64,000 nt of DNA, taken from NCBI RefSeq assembly GCF_900110995.1, contig NZ_FOJF01000002.1, positions 992,001 through 1,056,000 on the forward strand. The letters are read 5' to 3'. Shown here piece by piece: positions 24,829 through 32,755 of the stretch; the first letter of the stretch is position 1, and each line of letters opens with the position of its first letter. The DNA comes from Chitinophaga sp. YR573 (GTDB lineage Bacteria > Bacteroidota > Bacteroidia > Chitinophagales > Chitinophagaceae). The position numbers and the translations under genes are program-made. Under the pieces are notes generated by a model that had not been told where the DNA came from, searched no databases, and saw only the letters and a program-made list of their open reading frames with translations.

Positions 24829-25383
24829 ATGAGAAATGTAATTTTATCTGTAGGCTCAGAATTTCCTGAGTTCAAAAAGACCGCAGTAATATCTATCGAG
24901 AAAGGCAAGGAATTTTATGAATTGTCATCTGAAGAATTAAAAGCTTCTGGTAAATGGGTAGTAATGTTCTGGTGGCCTAAGGATTTCACTTTTGTTTGTC
25001 CTACTGAAATAGCTGAATTTAATAATCACTACCAGGATTTCGTTGATCGTGATGCTATATTGATTGGTGCTTCTACCGATAGCGAATTCGTTCACGCTGC
25101 ATGGAGAAGAGATCATGCTGATCTGCGTGGTTTGCATTTCCCAATGCTGGCTGATACTTCCAAGTCTCTGGCAACAGAACTGGGTATCCTGGAAGGAAAC
25201 GAGAAAGTAGCTTATCGCGCTACCTACATCGTTGATCCACAGGGTATTGTACGTTGGGTTTCCCTGTACGACCTGAGCGTAGGCCGTAATGTGAAAGAAG
25301 TAATCCGTGTACTGGATGCACTGCAGACAGATGAGCTGTGCCCTTGCAACTGGGTGAAAGGTGAAGCTACACTGGCTGACTAA
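24829..25383 (+). CDS. ahpC: Peroxiredoxin AhpC, AhpD-dependent type
   Basis: This 184-residue cytoplasmic peroxidase reduces hydrogen peroxide, organic peroxides and possibly peroxynitrite. The peroxidatic Cys57 lies in FTFVCPTE. Near the C-terminus two cysteines, Cys171 and Cys173 (ELCPCNW), reproduce the three-cysteine pattern of Mycobacterium AhpC, which is re-reduced by AhpD rather than AhpF. The ahpD gene lies 81 bp downstream, which strongly supports that pairing. A near-consensus promoter precedes it, and a terminator-like hairpin separates the two genes. Confidence 0.93.
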   Translation: MRNVILSVGSEFPEFKKTAVISIEKGKEFYELSSEELKASGKWVVMFWWPKDFTFVCPTEIAEFNNHYQDFVDRDAILIGASTDSEFVHAAWRRDHADLRGLHFPMLADTSKSLATELGILEGNEKVAYRATYIVDPQGIVRWVSLYDLSVGRNVKEVIRVLDALQTDELCPCNWVKGEATLAD

Positions 25384-25397
25384 TTAATCTTTTTCCG

Positions 25398-25450
25398 GGT
25401 CCATAGCTGCTAGTCGTTTTACAGGCTGCCGGCTATGGGCCTTTTCTTTT
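25398..25450 (+). terminator. Terminator-like attenuator between ahpC and ahpD
   Basis: GGTCCATAGC (25398-25407) and GCTATGGGCC (25432-25441) pair with one G-U and a 24-nt loop, followed by TTTTCTTTT. It would let ahpC be made in excess over ahpD. Confidence 0.65.
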
Positions 25451-25464
25451 AAATAATACTTATT

Positions 25465-26052
25465 ATGTTCGCAACAACAAATCAGGATACGGCTATACAG
25501 TTATTACAGGTAGTAGGGTTAACAGAAGCGCAGCTTTCCTCGCGTTTACGTTCCCTGGCTGATACCGATGCCCGTTACCTGAAAGACCTTAAGATAAACG
25601 TTACCAACTCCCTCACAGCTACTACTTTATCAAAGAAAGAAGCGTACCTGTTGGGACTGGCAGTAGCTATAAACGAGAAGCATGCAGATTTACAGGCTTC
25701 CTTCGAAAAGCTGGCTACCCAGGAAGGAGCTACCGCCAAAGATATTGCTGAAATTATCAGCTGTACGTCCCTGATGAATGCCAATAATGTTTACTACCGT
25801 TTCCGTCACTTTGTGAATAAGGAATTTTATACGGCTACACCAGCTGGTATCCGCATGAGCATCATGGCTAATCCGGTACTGGGTAAAGAGTTCTTTGAAC
25901 TGGTAAGCCTGATGGTTTCTGCCCTGAACGGTTGTGAAATGTGTGTGACTTCTCACGAAGAAGCATTACTGAAACATGGCACTGAGCAACAGAGAGTTTT
26001 AGAAGCTGTAAGATTAGGCGCGGTATTAAGAAGTTTGGTTGTACTTTTGTAG
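25465..26052 (+). CDS. ahpD: Alkylhydroperoxidase AhpD-like protein (carboxymuconolactone decarboxylase fold)
   Basis: This 195-residue all-helical protein carries the AhpD active site CEMCVTSHEEALLKHG (Cys157, Cys160, His164). In this family the CxxC pair reduces AhpC using lipoyl groups from dihydrolipoamide dehydrogenase and acyltransferase. The length and the duplicated-helix layout fit two-domain AhpD rather than the shorter single CMD proteins. It lies 81 bp behind ahpC, past an attenuator-like hairpin, and is probably read through from the ahpC promoter. Confidence 0.9.
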   Translation: MFATTNQDTAIQLLQVVGLTEAQLSSRLRSLADTDARYLKDLKINVTNSLTATTLSKKEAYLLGLAVAINEKHADLQASFEKLATQEGATAKDIAEIISCTSLMNANNVYYRFRHFVNKEFYTATPAGIRMSIMANPVLGKEFFELVSLMVSALNGCEMCVTSHEEALLKHGTEQQRVLEAVRLGAVLRSLVVLL

Positions 26053-26221
26053 GGTAAACCACCTTTTTGTGTAAATAGTGGCGATAATAGGGGATGTGGA
26101 TATCTATATTATAAATGGCAAGTAGCCCTTATAATTAAATGAAGATCAGCAATTTGTGTTATTTCATGCAATCACAAGATTTGCACATTAGGTTATTGTT
26201 AATAAAATCGGGGTGTAAATA

Positions 26222-26253
26222 TTTGCATTAATCAATAATAAATGCGACTTTTG
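26222..26253 (+). promoter_or_regulatory. Promoter of the rpmB ribosomal cluster
   Basis: TTTG at 26222-26225, 20 bp, then GACTTTTG at 26246-26253 (one mismatch to TAnnTTTG). The L28 ATG is 20 bp further, giving a short leader. Confidence 0.5.
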
Positions 26254-26273
26254 CAGTCCAAAATTTTTGTATC

Positions 26274-26510
26274 ATGGCAAGAGTATGTCAGGTGACAGGA
26301 AAGAAGCCGATCACGGGTCACCATGTTTCCTTCTCCAATATTAAGACTAACAGGAGATTTCTGCCTAATCTGCAGAAAAAGCGTTTCTTCCTGGCGGAAG
26401 AAGATCGTTGGATTTCTTTGAAAGTTTCTGCTGATGGTTTAAGAACTATCAACAAGAATGGTTTGTATGCAGTTGTGAAAGACTTGCGTGCAGCTGGTCA
26501 AAGCATCTAA
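26274..26510 (+). CDS. rpmB: 50S ribosomal protein L28
   Basis: 78 residues with the L28 signature MARVCQVTGKKPITGHHVSFS and a basic C-terminal half (LKVSADGLRTINKNGLYAVV). It is a structural protein of the large subunit. It is first in the conserved Bacteroidota order L28-L33-DUF4295-ftsY. Confidence 0.97.
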   Translation: MARVCQVTGKKPITGHHVSFSNIKTNRRFLPNLQKKRFFLAEEDRWISLKVSADGLRTINKNGLYAVVKDLRAAGQSI

Positions 26511-26541
26511 TTATAAGCATTCACTTTAATTTGTATAGACA

Positions 26542-26724
26542 ATGGCAAAAAAAGGCAACCGGGTGCAGGTGATATTAGAATGTACAGAGCATAAGACTTC
26601 TGGTCTGGCTGGTACTTCACGTTATATCAGCACCAAGAACAAAAAGAATACTCCGGAGCGTCTGGAGCTGAAAAAGTTCAATCCTATAATGAGGAAAGTA
26701 ACTGTTCATAAAGAAATTAAATAA
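26542..26724 (+). CDS. rpmG: 50S ribosomal protein L33
   Basis: 60 residues, matching L33 (RVQVILECTEHKTSG, RYISTKNKKNTPERLELKKFNP). One cysteine is present (Cys13), so this is the zinc-free (C-) form lacking the paired CxxC motifs. It lies 31 bp after rpmB. Confidence 0.96.
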   Translation: MAKKGNRVQVILECTEHKTSGLAGTSRYISTKNKKNTPERLELKKFNPIMRKVTVHKEIK

Positions 26725-26806
26725 TTGTTGAGTTGTTGTATGGTAAGATGGTTGTAAATGCAGCTATTTGTTCCATACAGCCATGAAACCATAAAACAAT
26801 AAAACA

Positions 26807-26977
26807 ATGGCAAAAGGATCTTCAAAGAACGCGAAAGTAAAAGATACTAAAGCGGCCGCTGATTCAAAGGTGTGGACGAAAGTGATCAAGGCGGTTCGTT
26901 CTCCTAAAACAGGTGCTTATACCTTTAAGGAATCAATCGTGCACAAGGATAAGGTGCAGGAATACATGAGCAAGTAA
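26807..26977 (+). CDS. DUF4295 small basic protein
   Basis: An ATG at 26807 opens a 56-residue basic frame beginning MAKGSSKNAKVK and ending KDKVQEYMSK, with the central SPKTGAYTFKESIVHKD. This matches the small DUF4295 proteins found directly after L28 and L33 in Bacteroidota. The position and charge suggest ribosome association, but that is inference. A terminator follows 23 bp after the stop. Confidence 0.9.
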   Translation: MAKGSSKNAKVKDTKAAADSKVWTKVIKAVRSPKTGAYTFKESIVHKDKVQEYMSK

Positions 26978-27000
26978 TTGGCTTTACTGATAATACTATA

Positions 27001-27029
27001 AAAGCTGTCCTTACAAGGGACAGCTTTTT
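27001..27029 (+). terminator. Intrinsic terminator after the ribosomal cluster
   Basis: AAAGCTGTCC (27001-27010) and GGACAGCTTT (27018-27027) pair around TTACAAG, and the T-run continues to 27029. Confidence 0.88.
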
Positions 27030-27182
27030 GTGTTGGTAGCCCCCGCCATTTTGTCTGTCCGGTTTGCCTTGGCATCCTTTGTGCAATAGCTGGTGCGGAT
27101 CACTTGTACTTTAAATTCAGTAACTTGATGCTCCGAAATTGTACTGTGGCCCTGTCAGGCCCCAGACTCAAAATAAACAACC

Positions 27183-28145
27183 ATGAGTTTTTTCAATAAG
27201 TTATTTTCAAGGGAAAAGAAAGAGAGCTTAGACCAGGGATTACAGAAGACGAAAGAAAACTTCCTGACAAAGATCGGTCGTGCCATCGCCGGCAAATCCA
27301 GTGTTGATACAGAAGTGCTGGACAGCGTGGAAGAGGCACTGGTATCTGCGGACGTAGGTGTAGATACCACCGTTCAGATCATAGACCGGATAGAAAAGAG
27401 AGTAGCTAAAGATAAGTATCTGGGAACCAGCGAATTGAACAAGATGCTGCAAGAAGAGATTGCAGCATTACTGGTAGATGCACCAGACAGCGGCTTCCGC
27501 GATTTTGACGTACCGGCTGGTAAAAAGCCTTACGTAATCATGGTGGTAGGCGTGAATGGTGTAGGTAAAACTACCACTATCGGTAAACTGGCATATAACT
27601 TCAAGAAAGCAGGCAAAAGCGTACTGTTAGGTGCCGCGGATACTTTCCGCGCAGCAGCAGTAGACCAGCTCACTATCTGGAGCGAGCGTGTAGGTGTACC
27701 CATCGTTAAACAGCAAATGGGATCGGATCCCGGCGCAGTGGCTTTCGATACAGTACAAAGTGGGGCAGCAAAAGACGTGGATGTGATCATTATAGATACC
27801 GCCGGTCGTTTGCATAACAAGGCACACCTGATGGATGAATTAAGCAAGATCAAGCGTGTGATGAAGAAGGTATTACCGGAAGCGCCTCATGAGGTATTAC
27901 TGGTACTGGATGGTTCTACCGGGCAGAATGCCCTGGAACAGGCCCGTCACTTTACCGCTGCTACCGAAGTAACTGCCCTGGCTATCACCAAGCTGGATGG
28001 TACTGCAAAAGGAGGGGTGGTACTGGCTATCGCCAATCAGTTTAAAATCCCGGTTAAATATATTGGTATAGGAGAGAGAATGGAGGATTTGCAGGTGTTT
28101 AACAAAGAAGAATTCGTAGATTCATTATTTAGTGTAAATAGTTGA
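27183..28145 (+). CDS. ftsY: Signal recognition particle receptor FtsY
   Basis: This 320-residue SRP GTPase docks ribosome-nascent-chain complexes at the membrane. A short N-terminal basic and charged region (no long acidic A domain) is followed by the helical N domain and the G domain. Motifs are G1 GVNGVGKTTT (near 122), DTFRAAAVDQL (I-box region), DTAGR (G3), TKLDGTAKGG (G4) and the C-terminal GERMEDLQVF closing motif. The length is typical for Bacteroidota. It follows the L28/L33/DUF4295 genes but is separated from them by a terminator, so it has its own transcription. Confidence 0.97.
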   Translation: MSFFNKLFSREKKESLDQGLQKTKENFLTKIGRAIAGKSSVDTEVLDSVEEALVSADVGVDTTVQIIDRIEKRVAKDKYLGTSELNKMLQEEIAALLVDAPDSGFRDFDVPAGKKPYVIMVVGVNGVGKTTTIGKLAYNFKKAGKSVLLGAADTFRAAAVDQLTIWSERVGVPIVKQQMGSDPGAVAFDTVQSGAAKDVDVIIIDTAGRLHNKAHLMDELSKIKRVMKKVLPEAPHEVLLVLDGSTGQNALEQARHFTAATEVTALAITKLDGTAKGGVVLAIANQFKIPVKYIGIGERMEDLQVFNKEEFVDSLFSVNS

Positions 28146-28179
28146 TTTTCATAAATATTACAACGTATGTTGATAGATT

Positions 28180-28209
28180 AGGTTCGGGGATATTCCCCGA
28201 ACCTTTTTC
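28180..28209 (+). terminator. Intrinsic terminator after ftsY
   Basis: AGGTTCGGGGA (28180-28190) and TCCCCGAACCT (28194-28204) form a perfect 11-bp stem with loop TAT, followed by TTTTT. Confidence 0.92.
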
Positions 28210-28304
28210 ATTTGAGGATGTTATATAGCATGCCAGCGGCACATTTCTTGTGTTACAGGGTCCATCACTAATTGTTTAACATACTCCTTAACAAAGCGTT
28301 GTAT

Positions 28305-29177
28305 ATGCACATTACCTCCATTGACCGAGTTGAGAACATTAGCCCCGAAGACTTCAAAAAGAACTATTACGACAAACGTAAACCCGTTATTATCACCGGA
28401 CTCAGTAAAACCTGGCCTGCTTACACTAAGTGGACCTGGGACTATTTTAAGTCTGTTGTGGGGAAACAGACGGTAGGATTATATGACAATTCCCGGGCAG
28501 GGGCCAGGACCCTGGTAAATGGGGCGGATGCTTATATTCCTTTCGGGGATTACCTGGATATGGTAAGGAAAGGGCCGGTACAGTTGCGCATCTTCCTGTT
28601 TAACATCTTCCAGCATGCTCCGCAGATAGCAGAAGATATCATCTGGCCGGACGAGTATACGCCCCGCTTCCTTAAAAAGTACCCTATGTTATTCGTAGGG
28701 GGAGCAGGATCGGTGGCGCACATGCATTATGATATCGACCTGTCGCATATCTTTCACACCCAGTTTATAGGACGTAAAAGGGTACTGCTGTTTGATAACC
28801 AGCAATCGCCTTATATTTATAAGATGCCACTGACAGTAGAAAGCGCTGCCAGTTTTGTAAACTGGAGCGAGCAGTTGGATACGGAACATTTCCCGGCCCT
28901 GGAACATGCCAGAGGGTATACCACCATTCTGGAACATGGGGATACGATGTTCATGCCTGCCGGTTACTGGCATCATATGGAATACCTGGACAGTGGTTTT
29001 GCTATGAGCCTCAGGGCAATGGACCATACTTTGTCTGGCAAGTTGAACGGGTTATACCACCTGGTAGGGTTAAGAGGGATGAATAACCTGCTGATAAAAC
29101 TGGCGCCGGAGTGGTGGTACCACTACAAACGGAAGGTTGCAAAGAAGAGAGCGGAACGCATTTTAATTGGGAGTTGA
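28305..29177 (+). CDS. JmjC/cupin-8-like Fe(II)/2-oxoglutarate oxygenase
   Basis: About 290 residues from the ATG at 28305; a TTG at 28272 would add eleven unlikely residues. The double-stranded beta-helix fold is marked by the facial triad His141-x-Asp143 (HMHYDIDLSHIF) and the distal His at 223/224 (FMPAGYWHHME). KRKPVIITGL near the N-terminus is the usual opening of cupin-8/FIH-type enzymes. Relatives hydroxylate protein or RNA-modification substrates; the target here is unknown. The gene lies between ftsY and rimO and is separately transcribed. Confidence 0.85.
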   Translation: MHITSIDRVENISPEDFKKNYYDKRKPVIITGLSKTWPAYTKWTWDYFKSVVGKQTVGLYDNSRAGARTLVNGADAYIPFGDYLDMVRKGPVQLRIFLFNIFQHAPQIAEDIIWPDEYTPRFLKKYPMLFVGGAGSVAHMHYDIDLSHIFHTQFIGRKRVLLFDNQQSPYIYKMPLTVESAASFVNWSEQLDTEHFPALEHARGYTTILEHGDTMFMPAGYWHHMEYLDSGFAMSLRAMDHTLSGKLNGLYHLVGLRGMNNLLIKLAPEWWYHYKRKVAKKRAERILIGS

Positions 29178-29204
29178 CATTTCGTAATTAATTAGTTACC
29201 TTTG
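29174..29204 (+). promoter_or_regulatory. Promoter of rimO
   Basis: TTG at 29174-29176 (inside the stop region of the upstream gene), 20 bp, then TACCTTTG at 29197-29204, an exact -7 box. Transcription would begin near 29211, leaving a leader of about 135 nt. Confidence 0.65.
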
Positions 29205-29302
29205 CAATTCTTAAAACAAATAACCCCCACTAAGGCTCATAGTCACTAAACAGTAAGTCTGCTGTTCTCTTCGTTCGTGTCTGGATGTCTTCGTGGCGGT
29301 AA

Positions 29303-29327
29303 GTAAACAAGCCAAAGGCTGGTTTAC
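29303..29327 (+). promoter_or_regulatory. Hairpin in the rimO leader close to the start codon
   Basis: GTAAACAAGCC (29303-29313) and GGCTGGTTTAC (29317-29327) pair with one mismatch around AAA, 18 nt before the TTG start. It could shield the ribosome-binding region. A weaker hairpin AACAG...CTGTT lies earlier in the leader. No known riboswitch was recognised. Confidence 0.5.
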
Positions 29328-29345
29328 CTATAAAACAAATCGCGC

Positions 29346-30653
29346 TTGAAGACAAAAACTTTAAAGAAAGATAAGGTTAATATAATTACGCTTGGGTGTT
29401 CCAAGAACATGGTTGATTCTGAGGTCCTCAGCGGACAGTTGCTTGCCAACGATATCGATGTAGTGCACGAAAGTGGTCGTAAAGATCACAACATAGTGGT
29501 TGTGAACACTTGTGGCTTTATCGATAAAGCAAAAGAGGAATCAATCAATACCATTCTTGACCAGGTAGAACTGAAACAACGGGGTCGTCTGGATAAGGTA
29601 TATGTTACCGGTTGCCTCAGTGAACGCTACAGGGGAGACCTGGAAGCGGAGATACCCGGAGTAGATGCCTGGTTTGGTACTATGGAGCTGCCACTGATCC
29701 TGAAACAATTTGATGCCGATTATAAAGCAGAACTGTTGGGTGAGCGTTTGCTCAGTACCCCTACACATTATGCTTACCTGAAGATAGCTGAAGGCTGCAA
29801 CCGCACCTGCTCTTTCTGTGCGATCCCCCTGATGCGTGGTAAACACGTATCGAGGCCCATAGAAAGCCTGGTAGCAGAAGCAGAAAAGCTGGTGAATTCA
29901 GGCGTAAAGGAGATCATGCTGATTGCACAGGAACTTACTTATTACGGTCTGGACCTGTACAAAGAACGCCGTTTGTCAGAACTGCTGCGTGCTTTGGCCG
30001 GTATTAAAGGACTGGAATGGATCCGTTTACATTATGCATATCCGCATAAGTTTCCGATGGAGATCCTGGATGTAATGAAAGAGTTCCCGAACATCTGTAA
30101 TTACATAGACATGCCTTTACAGCATGCGGCCGATAATATGCTGAAAGCCATGAAACGCCAGATCACCCGTGTGGAAATGGAAGAACTGGTAACAGCTATC
30201 AGGGAGAAGGTACCGGGCATTTGCCTACGTACCACACTCATTACCGGCTTCCCGGGCGAAACACTGGAAGACGTGGAAGAAATGAAAGCCTTCCTCGAAA
30301 AAATGCGTTTCGACAGGGTAGGAGTATTTACCTATAGTCATGAAGAAGGTACTTCTGCACATGACCTGGAAGATGATATTCCTGCGGAAGAGAAAGAACG
30401 CAGGGCCCAGGAGATCATGGAAGTACAGCAGGAAATTTCCCTGGAGAAGAACCAGGAGAAAGTTGGCCAGGTGTTCAGGGTAATAGTGGACAAGAAAGAG
30501 TCCGGCCGTTACCTGGCACGTACAGAGTTTGACTCTGTAGAGGTAGACAACGAAGTGATCATCAACACCACCAAACGCCTGAAACCAGGAGAGTTTGTAA
30601 CCGTAAAGATCACGAAGGCTTTTGATTATGACCTGGAAGGGGAATTAATCTGA
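29346..30653 (+). CDS. rimO: Ribosomal protein S12 methylthiotransferase RimO
   Basis: This 435-residue radical-SAM enzyme adds a methylthio group to an aspartate of ribosomal protein S12. The N-terminal UPF0004 domain has VNIITLGCSKNMVDSE, with further cysteines at NTCGF and TGCLSE. The radical-SAM triad is Cys151, Cys155 and Cys158 (EGCNRTCSFCAIP). The C-terminal TRAM domain starts near 370. LGCSKN and GRYLARTEFDSVEVDNEV point to RimO rather than MiaB. The start is TTG at 29346, as no ATG occurs before codon 22 and the N-terminus fits the family. Confidence 0.95.
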   Translation: MKTKTLKKDKVNIITLGCSKNMVDSEVLSGQLLANDIDVVHESGRKDHNIVVVNTCGFIDKAKEESINTILDQVELKQRGRLDKVYVTGCLSERYRGDLEAEIPGVDAWFGTMELPLILKQFDADYKAELLGERLLSTPTHYAYLKIAEGCNRTCSFCAIPLMRGKHVSRPIESLVAEAEKLVNSGVKEIMLIAQELTYYGLDLYKERRLSELLRALAGIKGLEWIRLHYAYPHKFPMEILDVMKEFPNICNYIDMPLQHAADNMLKAMKRQITRVEMEELVTAIREKVPGICLRTTLITGFPGETLEDVEEMKAFLEKMRFDRVGVFTYSHEEGTSAHDLEDDIPAEEKERRAQEIMEVQQEISLEKNQEKVGQVFRVIVDKKESGRYLARTEFDSVEVDNEVIINTTKRLKPGEFVTVKITKAFDYDLEGELI

Positions 30654-30696
30654 TTACTAAGAATTAAATCAGTTAATACGACTGATGATATACAAC

Positions 30697-30712
30697 GGCT
30701 CCCGACGGAGCC
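30697..30712 (+). promoter_or_regulatory. Leader hairpin before the DEAD-box helicase gene
   Basis: GGCTCC (30697-30702) and GGAGCC (30707-30712) pair perfectly around CGAC, 16 nt before the ATG. There is no T-run, so it is a leader structure rather than a terminator. Confidence 0.5.
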
Positions 30713-30728
30713 TGAACAAAGCAAATCA

Positions 30729-32516
30729 ATGATAACATTTGAATCACTCGGCTTACAAGAGCCAATTTTAAAAGGAATCCTGGATCTTGGATTCATCGCA
30801 CCTACACCCATACAGGAAAAAGCAATTCCAGTGTTGCTTGGCGGCGACAGGGATTTCGTAGGACTGGCCCAGACGGGCACGGGTAAAACAGCAGCTTTTG
30901 GCCTGCCGTTATTACAGCAGATAGATTTGAAACAGCGTCACCCGCAGGGGTTGATATTATGTCCAACACGCGAACTGTGTTTGCAGATCACCAATGACCT
31001 GAAGAATTTCAGTAAACACCTGGGTGATGTGAGCATAGTAGCAGTTTACGGTGGATCAAGCATTGTACAGCAGTTACGTGATCTGAAAAGAGGCGTACAT
31101 ATTGTCGTTGCTACTCCCGGCCGTTTACTGGACATTATAGAGCGTAAGGCAGTTAACTTTACCAACGTTCGTTATGTAATACTGGATGAGGCAGATGAAA
31201 TGCTGAACATGGGATTCCAGGAAGACATCAACAATATATTATCCAACACTCCGGATGAGAAAACCACCTGGTTGTTCTCTGCCACCATGCCACAGGAAGT
31301 TCGTCGTATTGCTCAGAAATACATGAAAGATCCTTTTGAGCTGACGGTAGGTAACAAAAACAGTGGTAACGTAAACATCGAGCATGAATACTACGTGGTG
31401 CGTCCGCGTGAGAAATATGCAGCGCTGAAACGTATTGTGGATTACAACCCCGATATCTTCGGTATCATCTTTACCCGTACTAAAATCGAATCTCAGGAGA
31501 TTTCCGAATCCCTGATCCGCGATGGCTACAATGCAGATGCCTTACATGGTGATCTTACGCAGCAGCAGCGTGATAAGGTGATGAAACGTTTCCGCGACAG
31601 ATCTTTACAGGTACTGGTTGCAACTGACGTTGCTGCCCGTGGTATCGACGTGGATAACGTTACACACGTAATCAACTACGAACTGCCTGATGACGTTGAG
31701 AACTACACACACCGTAGCGGCCGTACCGGTCGCGCAGGTAAGTCTGGTATCTCCATCGCTATCATCACTGGTCGTGATATAGGAAAGATTCGTCAGATTG
31801 AAAGAGTATTAGGTAAGAAGTTTGTGAAAACTGAAGTACCTGATGGTTTTGCAGTGTGCGAAAAACAACTGTTCGGCCTTGTACATAAAGTACATAACGT
31901 AACCGTAAACGAAGAACAGATCGAACCATACCTGGAACGCATATATGAGCAGTTTGCTGAAATGAGCAAAGAAGAGATCATTAAGCGTTTTGCTTCCCTG
32001 GAATTCAACGAATTCCTGGAGTACTACCAGGATGCACCTGATCTGAATGTAAAAGAAGAAAGACGTTCACTGGATGGTGGCGCCGCCGGTGCAGACCGCG
32101 GTAGCAGAAGCAACGGGAAATTTACCCGTCTGTTCATCAACCTGGGTTCTGTAGATGATTTTACCCGTGGCGATATGTTACGTTACCTCTGCGATACCAG
32201 TGGAGTACGTGGCAACAAGATCGGACGTATTGACCTGAAAGGTGTGTATTCATTCTTCGAAGTAGAAAACGATGTTGTAGCGCAATTTCAGGAGGTTTTC
32301 AAAAAGGCAGAATATAACGGCCGCAGCGTACGTATAGAAATGTCTCAGGATGGTGATAAACGTCCAAGGTCCGGTGGCCCGGGCGGTTCCGGTGGCGGTC
32401 GTCCTCCACGTGAAGATGGCGGTAAACGCTGGGAACGCAGTGGTAGCGGTGGCGAAAGAAGCGAAAGAGGTGCTGGTAGCGGCAGAGCTAAACCAGCGTA
32501 CAAAAAAAGATACTAA
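30729..32516 (+). CDS. DEAD-box RNA helicase (DeaD/CsdA-like)
   Basis: This 595-residue helicase contains the Q motif (PTPIQEKAIP), motif I AQTGTGKT, motif II DEAD, motif III SAT, and motifs IV-VI (IIFTRT, VATDVAARGIDV, HRSGRTGRAGKSG). A DbpA-type RNA-binding domain follows (about 465-540). The C-terminal tail is rich in Gly, Arg and Ser (RGG-like, about 545-595) and should bind RNA loosely. This layout is that of DeaD/CsdA cold-shock and ribosome-assembly helicases. A hairpin in the leader may mediate temperature or self-control, but that is inference. Confidence 0.93.
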   Translation: MITFESLGLQEPILKGILDLGFIAPTPIQEKAIPVLLGGDRDFVGLAQTGTGKTAAFGLPLLQQIDLKQRHPQGLILCPTRELCLQITNDLKNFSKHLGDVSIVAVYGGSSIVQQLRDLKRGVHIVVATPGRLLDIIERKAVNFTNVRYVILDEADEMLNMGFQEDINNILSNTPDEKTTWLFSATMPQEVRRIAQKYMKDPFELTVGNKNSGNVNIEHEYYVVRPREKYAALKRIVDYNPDIFGIIFTRTKIESQEISESLIRDGYNADALHGDLTQQQRDKVMKRFRDRSLQVLVATDVAARGIDVDNVTHVINYELPDDVENYTHRSGRTGRAGKSGISIAIITGRDIGKIRQIERVLGKKFVKTEVPDGFAVCEKQLFGLVHKVHNVTVNEEQIEPYLERIYEQFAEMSKEEIIKRFASLEFNEFLEYYQDAPDLNVKEERRSLDGGAAGADRGSRSNGKFTRLFINLGSVDDFTRGDMLRYLCDTSGVRGNKIGRIDLKGVYSFFEVENDVVAQFQEVFKKAEYNGRSVRIEMSQDGDKRPRSGGPGGSGGGRPPREDGGKRWERSGSGGERSERGAGSGRAKPAYKKRY

Positions 32517-32537
32517 TTATTAGTAGATATTTTAGAA

Positions 32538-32569
32538 GGGTTCCGGTATTATTACCGGGACCCTTTTTT
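32538..32569 (+). terminator. Intrinsic terminator after the helicase gene
   Basis: GGGTTCCGGT (32538-32547) and ACCGGGACCC pair with one G-U around ATTATT, followed by TTTTTT. Confidence 0.85.
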
Positions 32570-32582
32570 ATTTTGGTATTTT

Positions 32583-32656
32583 GGGTGCAGGGCGAAGCCC
32601 TGCAAAACCCCTTAATTTTTTGTAATGGAGCGAAGCACCACTACAAAAAATTTTAA
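32583..32656 (+). repeat. Double-hairpin intergenic repeat, copy 2
   Basis: Same opening GGGTGCAGGGC as copy 1, hairpin 1 with loop GAA (32586-32604), spacer AAAACCCCTT, then hairpin 2 (about 32614-32652, loop GAA) with two mismatches. It follows the helicase terminator by about 15 bp. The remaining sequence to glgB (32657-32755) shows no clear feature. Confidence 0.88.
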
Positions 32657-32755
32657 TTGGCCGGATACTTGCCCTTATCCTGTGTCCAAAATAGCTTGAT
32701 AGAGCGGCAAATCTAAAATTTAAGCTATCTTGTTATTTCTAGTGCATTCCTTGTT

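Noticed and set aside
26725..26806. Hidden gene or RNA between L33 and DUF4295
   Set aside because: The 82-bp gap has only weak TATGG/CCATA symmetry and no open frame or promoter box; it looks like an ordinary spacer.
29211..29345. tRNA or known riboswitch in the rimO leader
   Set aside because: No cloverleaf with T-loop GGTTCRA and acceptor pairing, and no match to SAM-type riboswitch cores that I could recognise.
22731..30712. GGCTCC...GGAGCC hairpins at 22731, 22769 and 30697 as a repeat family
   Set aside because: Only the 6-base arms are shared, and the flanks differ. The first two are tandem terminators, and the third is a leader hairpin; chance similarity is likely.
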